A stretch of DNA of 64,000 bases from contig NZ_AFOZ01000044.1 of the NCBI RefSeq assembly GCF_000217915.1, positions 1-64,000 of the forward strand, read 5' to 3'. This document shows positions 20,592 through 29,046 of this stretch, piece by piece. This DNA comes from Shewanella sp. HN-41 (GTDB lineage Bacteria > Pseudomonadota > Gammaproteobacteria > Enterobacterales > Shewanellaceae). The translations under genes and the position numbers were made by a program. Within the stretch, counting starts at the first letter, position 1, and each line of letters starts with the position of its first letter. Under the pieces are notes generated by a model. It made no database searches, had not been told where the DNA came from, and worked only from the letters and a program-made list of their open reading frames with translations.

Positions 20592-21119
20592 ATGAATATC
20601 TATTACCGCGAAGCACAGCTCTGCGGCCGTAAAACTGGCAATGGCACTAAACTGCCATTTTTGATGAATATGTTGTACTCACTCGGTGAAAAGAACCGCG
20701 ACCTGCAACCTTTCTCCATGGAGGATATTAAGTCTGTCCTTTTTAACAAGCATCAATCCATTGGCTGCTCCATCGAGGCGCCATTGCCCATAGTCTCTTG
20801 GCGCAGTGAAGCCATATGGTACGACTTATTCAAGGGCGAAGAGTCAGTGTATCTGCCCCAATGCATTACGTTTACCAATGGCGCCATCGATTATGTCATT
20901 GTGGTGATAGGCGATGAGTATGAACTACGTATTTGGCCCGACAGCAATAATCGTGAGCGTGAAAAACACCATTGGTTTTCGCATCATGCACCCGTCTATT
21001 CAGAACAGATCGACGTCTTTAAACAAAGTTTTGAGGCTCTACTCAAACATATTCGCAAGGAAGATGACTATGAGGCCAAACACCCCAAATTTGGTAAAAA
21101 GCGCACCAGTTCCAAATAG
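20592..21119 (+). CDS. Uncharacterised 175-residue protein
   Basis: Not recognised. It is a soluble, acidic/aromatic protein with no signal peptide (MNIYYREAQLCGRKTGNG start; CITFTNGAIDYVIVVIGDEY in the middle) and a lysine-rich C-terminus (KHPKFGKKRTSSK). It sits alone between ycaQ-like and creD genes, with ~240 bases upstream. Confidence 0.6.
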   Translation: MNIYYREAQLCGRKTGNGTKLPFLMNMLYSLGEKNRDLQPFSMEDIKSVLFNKHQSIGCSIEAPLPIVSWRSEAIWYDLFKGEESVYLPQCITFTNGAIDYVIVVIGDEYELRIWPDSNNREREKHHWFSHHAPVYSEQIDVFKQSFEALLKHIRKEDDYEAKHPKFGKKRTSSK

Positions 21120-21281
21120 GTTTTAGTGCACATAAGGCAATTGCCATAATTTTGCCACTATTGATCAGTAACTTGCCCGCAACTCCCGCGAGCAAATCTG
21201 TTTTAATACCCGCCATGATATCGAGTTAACCCAGCAAATTGCTGTTGATGCTCGAGCGTATTTCATAGGGAATGAAATTCA

Positions 21282-22760
21282 ATGTTCAACATTATTATTG
21301 GGGTACTCATCCTACTTAGTCTGGCGCTATTTGGTGGCGCAACCTATTTAGTGGTGCGTGCACTGCTGAAAAAATTCAATCGAGATCAAGGAATAGATAT
21401 GGATTCAGCACAGAAACAACCTGCCACGGCAAAGGGCGTAGCATTGAAAAACACCACGCTATTAAAAGCCTTAACCATTGGCACACTGTCGATTATGGCC
21501 TTGATCCCACTCGGGATCATTATGGACATGACGTCCGATCGCGAGACGCTTTACCACAGTGTGGTCGATGAAATTGGCCGTTCATGGGGCGAGCAGCAGA
21601 CCCTCTCTGGGCCAGTGCTAGTCATCCCCTATAGCTATTTTGTGATGCAGGAAGAAGTCAGTAACGATGGTAAAACTCGCCATGAGGTTAAGCGAACCTA
21701 TCAGGATGAGTTAGTGATCCTGCCGAAAAAGCTCACCCTCGATTTAGACTTAAAACACGATTTCCGTACCCGTGGCATTTACCAATCTCTCGTGTATAAC
21801 GCGGCGCTTAAGGGGCAGGCCGACTTTCGCTTAAACCGTTATGATATTCCAAACCTTATCGCCTTCGATAATAAAAACGCCCGTTTAGTCTTTGGGGTAT
21901 CATCGAATCAAGCAATTGATAAAGTGGAAAAAATTGAAGTTAAAGGCGACTCAGTTTTACTCTCAGGCTCGCTCATGTCGGGCACAGGTTTAGGCACCAC
22001 AGGCGGCCTAGAAAAAGGCTTTAACCAAGGCGTACAAGTCGGTGAGTCGAGTGACTTTAGTGTGGACTTTGCGATGACACTGCGCGGCTCACAGTCGATT
22101 AGCGCTCTGCCATTAGGCGAACAAACCTTAATCAATATCCAGGCGGATTGGCCTCACCCCAGTTTTAAGGGATTATTACCCGCCGAGCGGGAGATTACCC
22201 CAAATGGCTTTAATGCTAGCTGGAATATCAGCCACTTAACCCGTAATTACCCGCAGGAATTTATTAAGAGTAACCAATCAACCCTGACTGAAGTATCAGC
22301 CAATGCGATTCTGTTCGAACCCGTGACCCACTACGGCAAGATTGAGCGTTCGGTAAAATACGGTCTGCTGTTCATCGTACTGACTTTTATCATGTTATTT
22401 ATCTTTGAACTGGGCCAAAAGACCAGCCTCAGCACAGTGCAATATATGCTGGTTGGTAGCGCCATGGCCCTGTTCTACCTCTTGCTACTGTCACTCTCGG
22501 AGCACCTTGCCTTCCTACAGGCCTATCTGATCGCCGCCTGTATTCCTGTGCTGTCGGTGTCCGCCTATGTGGGCAGTGCCACCGCAAGCCTTAAACGTGG
22601 CGCGATTGTCGGGACTATGTTGGTGAGCTTGTACGCGGTGCTGTACTCGATACTGCAATTAGAAGATTACGCCCTGCTGATGGGCACCGGATTACTGTTA
22701 GTGGTACTGCTGATTTTGATGTTTGTAACAAGGCATCAACCTAAGAACACGGCGCAATAA
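21282..22760 (+). CDS. creD: CreD-like inner-membrane protein
   Basis: A 492-residue protein with an N-terminal membrane helix (NIIIGVLILLSLALFGGATY), a second one near residues 60-80, and a large periplasmic region with the CreD hallmark RDGRSWGEQQTLSGPVLVIP-like stretch (here EIGRSWGEQQTLSGPVLVIP). A C-terminal block of about five membrane helices follows. CreD family proteins are linked to envelope integrity and beta-lactam response in enterobacteria. No creBC two-component genes are visible next to it. A clear terminator follows. Confidence 0.85.
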   Translation: MFNIIIGVLILLSLALFGGATYLVVRALLKKFNRDQGIDMDSAQKQPATAKGVALKNTTLLKALTIGTLSIMALIPLGIIMDMTSDRETLYHSVVDEIGRSWGEQQTLSGPVLVIPYSYFVMQEEVSNDGKTRHEVKRTYQDELVILPKKLTLDLDLKHDFRTRGIYQSLVYNAALKGQADFRLNRYDIPNLIAFDNKNARLVFGVSSNQAIDKVEKIEVKGDSVLLSGSLMSGTGLGTTGGLEKGFNQGVQVGESSDFSVDFAMTLRGSQSISALPLGEQTLINIQADWPHPSFKGLLPAEREITPNGFNASWNISHLTRNYPQEFIKSNQSTLTEVSANAILFEPVTHYGKIERSVKYGLLFIVLTFIMLFIFELGQKTSLSTVQYMLVGSAMALFYLLLLSLSEHLAFLQAYLIAACIPVLSVSAYVGSATASLKRGAIVGTMLVSLYAVLYSILQLEDYALLMGTGLLLVVLLILMFVTRHQPKNTAQ

Positions 22761-22787
22761 CGCCCAACTGTTCCACCCTTGAAGACC

Positions 22788-22824
22788 CCCGACAGCGACC
22801 ACTTTGGCTGTCGGGATTTTTTTA
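22788..22824 (+). terminator. Terminator after creD
   Basis: A perfect 9-bp stem CCCGACAGC / GCTGTCGGG with a 10-base loop, followed by ATTTTTTT. Confidence 0.9.
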
Positions 22825-22879
22825 TTGGCAAAGCCAATCCCATGTTATAGCCTGTGGTGTTTTATGAAGAGGCCCTATT

Positions 22880-23659
22880 TTGACTCTTAATACTCTACTT
22901 TTTAGACGCTTAGGCCTAGTTTGGTTATTACTTGCATCCATTCCTACTCTGCTCTTAGTAACACAGAATCAACTATTTCCATTGATCGATCTGCAATCGT
23001 CCTTAGCCAAGGCCCTCTATTGGATCACGTTCACCGGCACTGCACCCTACGGGGTTGCCACCGTTTTATGTGTGTTGGCTATTGCCTATCGCTATCTACC
23101 CAGAACATTTTTTATCAGTTTATTTATGGCGATAAGTCTCAGCCAAGTCATTAGCTTGAGCCTGAATCATTCGCTTAAATCCTATTTTAAGGAACCTAGG
23201 CCCAATCTAGTTTTTTTAGCTGAGCAACAGATGCCTAGGACCAGGGAAGATGTTTTCTCCCTCGACACTTTTTATCAACTAGATAAACAGGCTCGTTCAC
23301 AGGCAATGTCCAATGCATTGGAACAATTGAAGATATCCGCCCCACAGATGCAATTGGACTCGCATATCCATCAGCATTGGGAAGATGAAATTGGCTACTC
23401 CTTCCCCTCTGGACACACTATTTTTGCTGTGACTCTGGTGCTTACCGCAAGCTACTACTTGCTGTTGGCTGGGTTACCCCTATTCACCACAGTGCTATTA
23501 GGTTGGGGGATATCGATGGGATTGAGTCGAATGTTATTGGGTATGCATTGGCCACAGGATGTGCTTTTTTCCACCTTTTTGGCGGCCATTATCAGCGGCT
23601 CTAGCGTACTCTTGGTCGGTAAGATCTATCCATTAAAACAAGCTGTGGCACAAGAATAA
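22880..23659 (+). CDS. PAP2-superfamily membrane phosphatase (PgpB-like)
   Basis: A 259-residue integral membrane protein with the three PAP2 phosphatase signatures: KSYFKEPRP (KX6RP), YSFPSGHT (PSGH) and SRMLLGMHWPQD (SRX5HX3D). About six membrane helices surround them. Relatives dephosphorylate phosphatidylglycerol phosphate, undecaprenyl pyrophosphate or related lipids; the exact substrate cannot be told. The start is a TTG at 22880, as no ATG gives the complete first helix. Confidence 0.85.
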   Translation: MTLNTLLFRRLGLVWLLLASIPTLLLVTQNQLFPLIDLQSSLAKALYWITFTGTAPYGVATVLCVLAIAYRYLPRTFFISLFMAISLSQVISLSLNHSLKSYFKEPRPNLVFLAEQQMPRTREDVFSLDTFYQLDKQARSQAMSNALEQLKISAPQMQLDSHIHQHWEDEIGYSFPSGHTIFAVTLVLTASYYLLLAGLPLFTTVLLGWGISMGLSRMLLGMHWPQDVLFSTFLAAIISGSSVLLVGKIYPLKQAVAQE

Positions 23660-23729
23660 GAACCACTGCGTATACCCCTTAGCGTTGTTCCAACAATCCG
23701 TTAAGTAGGTGACAAAGAATGAAGATGAG

Positions 23730-24455
23730 TTAGGCACTCCCTAAGTATTGAGCCACTAATGCCTCGTAAATGCCATTGGCCTTAATTTTAGCGAGCCCTT
23801 GGTTGAAAATATCCCTCGCCACAGAGTTATGAAAGACCATTCGATAAGGTGTACGAGGAAAGACTAAGTGATAGCTCACAGCTTGCTGAGAGTCTAGATT
23901 CTTCTCAACGAAATTATTGAGATAATTGAACACATAACGATCGGCCACTACAGTATCAACACGCCCTAAATACAACATGTTATTTTGGCTCAGTTGATTA
24001 TCCACTTCATTGTAGGTGGCCTTTTCTGCCACTGCCGCAAACTCGGGACCAAGCAATATATGGGCATTTTCAAAGGCGATTATGCTGTAGTTTTGCAACT
24101 CCGCGATTGAGTTAATCTTTAACTGCCGACTCGCTAAACTGATAGCCACATTTGTGTATTCAATATAACTATCAGACCAATAGCCTCTGACACCATTGAG
24201 TGTACTCATGGTCATTACAGCATCGACTCGTTCTTTATTGAAGTATAAAAGCTGGCGCTTACGGGAATAGAACTTAAAGTTCACAGGCAATCCCATTTCC
24301 CTAAATGCGGCCTTGATGATATCGATTTCGAGCCCAGATCCAGTATCTTCGAGAATATAGGGAGGACGATTTAAGGCACTACCAATAGTTAAAGATACCG
24401 ATACCGCATAGGTCGGCAGGATCAGCAAACTGATTAACAATAATCTCAAGCGCAT
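23730..24455 (-). CDS. Periplasmic solute-binding protein (SBP_bac_3, amino-acid-binding type)
   Basis: About 241 residues. The start was set at the ATG that gives a good signal peptide (MRLRLLLISLLILPTYAVS); an open extension upstream to 24593 has no export signal and looks non-coding. The mature part has family-3 solute-binding features: NRPPYILEDTGSGLEIDIIKA, then a hinge region and a C-terminal LAKIKANGIYEALVAQYLG ending. No permease or ATPase genes are adjacent, so it may act as an orphan sensor-type binding protein rather than part of a transporter. Confidence 0.75.
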   Translation of the reverse strand: MRLRLLLISLLILPTYAVSVSLTIGSALNRPPYILEDTGSGLEIDIIKAAFREMGLPVNFKFYSRKRQLLYFNKERVDAVMTMSTLNGVRGYWSDSYIEYTNVAISLASRQLKINSIAELQNYSIIAFENAHILLGPEFAAVAEKATYNEVDNQLSQNNMLYLGRVDTVVADRYVFNYLNNFVEKNLDSQQAVSYHLVFPRTPYRMVFHNSVARDIFNQGLAKIKANGIYEALVAQYLGSA

Positions 24456-24724
24456 ACAGTGCCCCATTCCGATGAGTATCATAACTATAGCGGTAAATGG
24501 CAGGAGTTCCAGAACGGTTAATTCAACCAACACTCTCCTGCCGCCACCCGTCGAATACCTTTCAACGGCTGATATATTAGGGATTTTTGCCAAAGCCGAA
24601 GAAGGCTGGCATATCTTTGTTATTTGCCAATAGAGCCAAATATTGACTGTGGAGCTAGGGGATACAGAGAGGGGAATGAAGAGAGCAGCCTCAAGGAGTT
24701 AAGGCTGCTTTTAAAACGGGCTGA

Positions 24725-25585
24725 TTACTGCTGGATACCGACGATTAACCAAGGTGAATTGGCTTGCGTTAGGTTACGCTCTAAATGCCATACTTCCTTA
24801 ATGTCCTCTTCTATGCCTTCAACGGTATCGCGATAGCGGCCGCTAAACTTAACACTCACTTCCGCAAGAGTAGCATTGTGCGTGGCGCGGACCAGTTCAG
24901 CATCTAAAAACATGACTTCTGTGTGCTGATCGCCCACTAATTCGCGGCGTTGGTTGCTGAGTTCATTGAATAGTTCAATGGAAACGTACTCTTGGATTTT
25001 GCTTAAGTCGTTTTCATTCCACGCCAGTTGCAGGGTTTTGTAATGGCTACGAGCACCTTCCAAAAAGCCAGGCAAATCAAAACCGGCTGGTAAATTGAAG
25101 GGAACATCACTGGTCGCTTGACCAAAACCATTGCTGCCACCTGTGGCAAAACCCGTTGCTTCAGTTGCTTGGCGCTGCAGATTCGGATTGGGTTGGCCAG
25201 CCCCAGCGTAAGCGGGTCTTGGCTGCGTCCCCGCTTTTGAGGCCATCAGAGTACGGGCAATTTTGAACAGTACAAATGCCACTAAACCTATAATCAAAAT
25301 ATCCATAAATTGAATATTTTCAAAACCTTCGCCCATAAACAATGCCGCCAATAGGCCACCCGCTAACAATCCGCCTAACATACCACCCATCATCCCTTTT
25401 TTGCCCGTCGCTCCCGCAGGTGTAGGGGCAGTGGTGGCAGTGTTGGTCGCCGTAGGTTGAGCCTGCGCGGTTTGCTGACTCTTGCCGATAGATTTGCTAC
25501 CGCCGAATTTTTTCGCTTCAACGACTGGACTAGCAACCAAGCTAACCGCAAAAATCATCGCCAACATAATAAATAACTTTTTCAT
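24725..25585 (-). CDS. Tim44-like domain inner-membrane-associated protein
   Basis: A 286-residue protein with a signal/anchor (MKKLFIMLAMIFAVSLVASP), a Gln/Thr/Ala-rich linker and a glycine/methionine-rich membrane segment (MMGGMLGGLLAGGLLAALFM). A second helix (ILIIGLVAFVLFKIARTLM) and a C-terminal Tim44-like domain (about 165-286, with VEGIEEDIKEVWHLERN) follow. Bacterial Tim44-domain proteins (TimA type) are widespread but poorly understood. It is monocistronic; a 15-bp palindrome lies 50 bases upstream. Confidence 0.8.
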   Translation of the reverse strand: MKKLFIMLAMIFAVSLVASPVVEAKKFGGSKSIGKSQQTAQAQPTATNTATTAPTPAGATGKKGMMGGMLGGLLAGGLLAALFMGEGFENIQFMDILIIGLVAFVLFKIARTLMASKAGTQPRPAYAGAGQPNPNLQRQATEATGFATGGSNGFGQATSDVPFNLPAGFDLPGFLEGARSHYKTLQLAWNENDLSKIQEYVSIELFNELSNQRRELVGDQHTEVMFLDAELVRATHNATLAEVSVKFSGRYRDTVEGIEEDIKEVWHLERNLTQANSPWLIVGIQQ

Positions 25586-25634
25586 TTATAAGATCTTTGT
25601 TTGTATAACCAGAGGTGCTGGCATCATAGCCGTG

Positions 25635-25649
25635 TGACATTATATGTCA
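25635..25649. promoter_or_regulatory. Palindrome upstream of the Tim44-like gene
   Basis: TGACATTATATGTCA is a perfect 6+6 inverted repeat with a 3-base centre, 50 bp upstream of the minus-strand start. It could be an operator; no known regulator site was recognised. Confidence 0.3.
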
Positions 25650-25796
25650 ACTGGCAAAAGAGGAGGCCAAGCTTACAAACTTCGTTTGTTCTTCGAAATC
25701 AAAATCAAAGTCGTGGGGCTTCGTCCCTGATTGTTCAACATGACTCAACTAAGAATGTGTCAAAAGATATGACCATTAGACTCTGTGACATGAGAA

Positions 25797-25967
25797 GGGA
25801 TTAAGCGCTATCATTCCAGTAACACGCCAACTTGGATTTAAAAATACGTCATCCCTGAGGACTCGACGGCGGCATCTGCTGCACACGGAAGTGCGAATGC
25901 CGCGATCACAGGACGTGAAAGAGCGGCCATGCCGCTAACGGCCACTTACACGCCAGTGCTTAATCCC
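25797..25967 (+). repeat. MITE-like repeat, left copy
   Basis: A 171-bp non-coding element with 10-bp perfect terminal inverted repeats (GGGATTAAGC / GCTTAATCCC). A diverged copy in inverted orientation lies at 32036-32219. Shared segments include ACACGCCAACT, GACGGCGG.ATCTGCTG, CGCGATCACA and CCATGCCGC.AACGG.CACTT. The two copies bracket the peptide cluster. Confidence 0.75.
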
Positions 25968-26524
25968 GTTAACTTTCGTGCATCCTGCTCGATAGAACGA
26001 CCCAAAGCACAATGTAAAGATCAAAGTAAACATCTAAACTGGTATATCTTTTGATGAGTTATTAACACAGTCTCCATAGTAAAAAGATATGTATGGTCTA
26101 TCCTTTATGATTGGTAATCACTTGTTTTATCATTATTTAGGGCTCAACTTTGACTGATTAATGACTTTAATTGACAACATTCCGGCCCCACATTCAGGCT
26201 GACACTCGTACCACATCCCCTCTTCGGATTAAACCCATAAGACAGAAATCAGGCCATGTTTGACACTCCCAGTGAGTCAAGGCAATAGTTCTCTCACCGA
26301 AGGCTTTGGCTATATTTACAGTGATTACATTGAGCACGGCTTAACGCAGTTATCCTAGCCAAACAGCGATCTCAGCCACCGTCTATCTTGGCAGGTCAAT
26401 TTAGCCAAGATGTAATTCATCTGATGCTTACAACAAACCATCGAAACCCTCATATCTTTGCCAGAGTATCCATAACAACTACAAAAGAGGATGCTACTCA
26501 CGTTAACAGTAACAACACTTTGTG
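25968..26524. other. AT-rich non-coding stretch before the peptide cluster
   Basis: No complete gene is seen. A short open stretch around 26272-26360 (EGFGYIYSDYIEHGLTQL in one frame, then a stop) could be a decayed gene fragment, but no family was recognised. The rest looks like intergenic DNA. Confidence 0.4.
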
Positions 26525-26553
26525 TTGATTTTAATTCACTTGATTGTTATAAA
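26525..26553 (+). promoter_or_regulatory. Sigma-70-like promoter of the peptide cluster
   Basis: TTGATT and TATAAA are separated by exactly 17 bases and lie ~86 bases upstream of the first precursor start. This is the best promoter match upstream of the cluster. Confidence 0.55.
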
Positions 26554-26638
26554 AACAACTGAAGGACTTGTGAAGTAGCTGTAGGACAGGGGCTTCTGAC
26601 TTAAACACTTACTTTGAAAATCAAAAGGAATTAACAAT

Positions 26639-26816
26639 ATGACCAGCAATAAAAAACTTTTCGCTTTTAAACTGGCAGAGAAAAAAGCAACAGACTCATG
26701 TTTCCTCACAAAAGCATGCTCAATTTAAAGCGCGTGAAGGCGTTTCAATCGCTGGGTGCACAGATCCTACAGGTAGAGGATTGGTCCGATTCAGCGACAC
26801 AGGCATGTACTGCTAA
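26639..26816 (+). CDS. RiPP precursor peptide, copy 1 (leader and core in different frames)
   Basis: The ATG follows an AAAAGGAATTAACAAT ribosome site. The first frame gives the leader MTSNKKLFAFKLAEKK and would then stop after 29 codons (26728). Dropping one A of the A6 tract (after GAG at residue 14) gives a 58-residue peptide whose C-terminus contains QFKAREGVSIAGC and ends FSDTGMYC (stop 26816). The second copy downstream has the same layout with matching leader and C-terminus. Base differences between the copies fall mostly at third positions of the first frame in the leader and of the +1 frame in the C-terminal part, suggesting both parts were selected as protein. The leader segment LFAFKLAE resembles in style the PFFARFL helix recognised by microviridin ATP-grasp enzymes. 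It may be real frame decay, recoding or slippage, or a homopolymer error. Confidence 0.55.
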
Positions 26817-26827
26817 TAAACAGTAAG

Positions 26828-26858
26828 AAAAGACCTCTCCTTTCAGCTGAGGTCTTTT
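26828..26858 (+). terminator. Hairpin after precursor copy 1
   Basis: A 10-bp perfect stem (AAAAGACCTC / GAGGTCTTTT), 11-base loop, 11 bases after the +1-frame stop. It probably limits readthrough so that precursor RNA is made in excess. Confidence 0.75.
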
Positions 26859-26909
26859 CCTCGCGGCTCTTTTTCTACTGCCACTTAAAAATTAAAAGGA
26901 ATTAACTGC

Positions 26910-27093
26910 ATGAACAGCAATAAAAAACTTTTCGCTTTCAAACTTGCTGAAAAAAAAGCAACAGGCTCACGTTTCTCAACAACAGAATGTGCAATTTAAA
27001 GCGCGTGACGGCGTGGCAATCGCCGGATGTACTTTGGCGCCTGCGGGTAATGGACATGCTCCACGTTACAGCGACACCGGCATGTATTGCTAA
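26910..27093 (+). CDS. RiPP precursor peptide, copy 2 (leader and core in different frames)
   Basis: Tandem paralogue 271 bases downstream of copy 1, with a near-identical ribosome site. The leader is MNSNKKLFAFKLAEKK in the first frame, which stops after 29 codons (26999), at exactly the same codon as in copy 1. Skipping one A of the A8 tract yields a ~60-residue peptide containing QFKARDGVAIAGCT and ending RYSDTGMYC (stop 27093). The segment between the two conserved blocks differs in sequence and length from copy 1 (LAPAGNGHAP against DPTGRGLV), as expected for a variable core loop. Two Cys, plus Thr/Ser/Asp/Lys residues able to form side-chain ester or amide links, are conserved. Confidence reflects the unexplained frame change. 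Confidence 0.55.
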
Positions 27094-27110
27094 TTAAGCC
27101 GTAAGAAAGT

Positions 27111-27136
27111 CCCCGGTTTCAGGCCGGGGTAATTTT
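27111..27136 (+). terminator. Terminator-like hairpin between precursors and biosynthetic genes
   Basis: Stem CCCCGG / CCGGGG with a 7-base loop, followed by TAATTTTTT. It lies 43 bases before the ATP-grasp gene. Partial readthrough would give high precursor and low enzyme levels. Confidence 0.75.
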
Positions 27137-27178
27137 TTCCCACACTTCGATTTTTCTACTCCCTCATTTAAGTGGTCT

Positions 27179-28183
27179 ATGAATAGCAAACGGATTTTAA
27201 TCGTCAGTAACAGCGATGATCTTCATGTCGAGGTGCTCACTCCCATATTGACAGCCAAAGGCCATCAGCCTTTTCGCCTCGACCTGAATACATTTCCACG
27301 TGATTATCAGTTTCATCAACACATCAGCCAGGATGGGTGCGAGGGTTTTATTGAACATCTGCCCACGGGGGACAGGCTCGCGATCGAAGATATAGGATCC
27401 GTGTGGCTGCGTAAGAAAGGGGAATTTGCGTTTCTCAGTCCGGATTTGGGGCCGCAGGAAAATGCCTACGCGATTGAAGAAACCGACCACACACTGTTTG
27501 GCTTACTGTACGGCCTCGACTGCTATTGGATGAGCCACCCCTTGGCGATGCGCGGGGCAAGCTTCAAGGGGGAGCAGATGAAAAGGGCCGTCAGACTGGG
27601 CTTCGCCATCCCGCCGTCGATCATCAGCAACACGCCGCAAGCCGTCAAGTCGTTCAAGCAGGCGCTGGAGGGAGACATGGTGTTCAAGGCGATGTCGTCA
27701 TCCTTCTTAGCCGCAGATAAAGTATCGCAAGCAGAGCGGGAGTCCGATGGCATTCCGACCACTGTGATTAGCGATCTGGACATGGACGAGCTGGATGCGA
27801 TCGCCCATGTGCCCTGTCATTTTCAGGGACACATAGAAAAAGCCTATGAGCTGAGAGTGACTGTGATAGGTGAGCGGGTGTTTGCGGCGAAAATAGATTC
27901 ACAGCTGGACGAGCGCACGAAAACAGATTTCAGAGATTTCAGTGTGGAGATCCCCTACAGCGCCATCCTGCTTCCACTGGATGTTGAGCGGCGTTGCCGC
28001 GAGTTTGTCAAAAGTTACGGCCTCAATTATGGCGCTCTGGACTTAATAGTGACGCCGAAGGATGAATATATCTTCTTGGAAAACAATCCAGGTGGGCAGT
28101 TTTGGTTTGTTGAGCAACTGGTGCCCGAATTGACCATGATGAACACATTAGCCGATTGCTTGATAGAGGGGGCTCAATGTTGA
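27179..28183 (+). CDS. MvdD-like ATP-grasp RiPP maturase
   Basis: A 334-residue enzyme with a pre-ATP-grasp domain (KRILIVSNSDDLHVEVL... RLDLNTFP, residues 1-~60) typical of MvdC/MvdD-type peptide-modifying ligases. An ATP-grasp domain follows: SFKGEQMKRAVRLGFAIPPS, VFKAMSSSF, FQGHIEKAYELRVTVIG, and the metal-binding end YGALDLIVTPKDEYIFLENNPGGQF with ENNPGGQ. Members of this class make omega-ester or omega-amide crosslinks between Asp/Glu and Ser/Thr/Lys side chains of a precursor (graspetides). It is the first gene after the two precursors and overlaps the next gene by 7 bases. The chemistry on this precursor is inference. Confidence 0.85.
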   Translation: MNSKRILIVSNSDDLHVEVLTPILTAKGHQPFRLDLNTFPRDYQFHQHISQDGCEGFIEHLPTGDRLAIEDIGSVWLRKKGEFAFLSPDLGPQENAYAIEETDHTLFGLLYGLDCYWMSHPLAMRGASFKGEQMKRAVRLGFAIPPSIISNTPQAVKSFKQALEGDMVFKAMSSSFLAADKVSQAERESDGIPTTVISDLDMDELDAIAHVPCHFQGHIEKAYELRVTVIGERVFAAKIDSQLDERTKTDFRDFSVEIPYSAILLPLDVERRCREFVKSYGLNYGALDLIVTPKDEYIFLENNPGGQFWFVEQLVPELTMMNTLADCLIEGAQC

Positions 28184-29043
28184 ATTCGGATGACATTAAG
28201 AGGTTGGAAAGTCAGCGAGACAGCAAAGTATTGGTGCTCGCTGCCAGTCAACTCGATATTGAGTTATTGCCGGCGCTCTATAACAGCTTGCAGCAACTCG
28301 GGCATGTTAGGCGACTGGATGTCGTGCTCTACGGCCGCGGTGGCATAGTGAATGCTGTCAGACGTATTGCGCTTTTATTGAGAGAATTTTGCGATACCCT
28401 TTGCTTTATTGTACCGCATCATTGCGAATCTGCCGCAACCTTGTTGTGTCTGTCCGGGCATGAAATTATTGCCGGGCCTTTGGCTATCTTTTCGCCGATA
28501 GATCCCGCCTTGCAGGCGGGCGCCTCAAACCATGAGGAGGTTCCGTCGAGCCTGTCATCTCAGGATGTGCGCTTGTTTTCACAAATGATGCGGGACTGGT
28601 TTAAGCTCGACGACGATGAAGTGAAGGCTCAGTCGGCATCCCATCTGTGTAACAGCATTTTCCCGACGACCTTGACGTCCTTTTACCGCTCTACGCTGGA
28701 GTTGCAACAGATAGGTGAGCAGTTGCTGGCATTTCAGCTGCCGGAACAGGAACAAGGCATACGCAGCAAGCTAGTTGAACAGCTCCAGTACGGTTACCAC
28801 TCGCACACTTATGCCATTACCCGGGAAGAACTGGCCCAGTTGGGGCTGAAGATGAAGCAGGCTCCTCTGGTCGATGCGACGGCTTGGAAAATAGCTGAAC
28901 AGATCCGCGCCAAGTTGGGCCCGGGCGCATGTGAGTCATTGGACGCAGGTTGGTGTGATGCCATCATAGCCACTGCCAATGAAACCCGCGGGCGCTGGTG
29001 CCACCCGGAAAGGCCTTCTCCTTGCTGGAAAATAGTGAGGTAA
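28177..29043 (+). CDS. ClpP/SDH-fold serine protease in the RiPP operon
   Basis: A 288-residue protein resembling the serine dehydrogenase proteinase (SDH, SppA/ClpP-fold) family: RRLDVVLYGRGGIVNAVRRI, then CFIVPHHCESAATLLCLSGH with likely nucleophile Ser85, and IIAGPLAIFSPIDPAL, the family's GPxSxxGPIDPQ-like segment. No signal peptide, so probably cytoplasmic or membrane-associated. The start was set at the ATG preceded by GAGGGGG with 5-base spacing; an upstream ATG at 28156 is less well placed. In this operon it is a good candidate leader peptidase for the modified precursor, since the exporter lacks a C39 protease domain. That role is inference. Confidence 0.75.
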   Translation: MLNSDDIKRLESQRDSKVLVLAASQLDIELLPALYNSLQQLGHVRRLDVVLYGRGGIVNAVRRIALLLREFCDTLCFIVPHHCESAATLLCLSGHEIIAGPLAIFSPIDPALQAGASNHEEVPSSLSSQDVRLFSQMMRDWFKLDDDEVKAQSASHLCNSIFPTTLTSFYRSTLELQQIGEQLLAFQLPEQEQGIRSKLVEQLQYGYHSHTYAITREELAQLGLKMKQAPLVDATAWKIAEQIRAKLGPGACESLDAGWCDAIIATANETRGRWCHPERPSPCWKIVR

Positions 29044-29046
29044 GTC

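Noticed and set aside
26255..26430. Possible gene remnant (EGFGYIYSDYIEHGLTQL)
   Set aside because: Only one short open stretch with a stop and no recognised family; could be chance.
26686..26825. The -1 frame after the A tract is also open in both precursor copies
   Set aside because: The -1 frame peptides share little between copies, while the +1 frame keeps QFKAR, IAGC and SDTGMYC, so the +1 frame is the real one.
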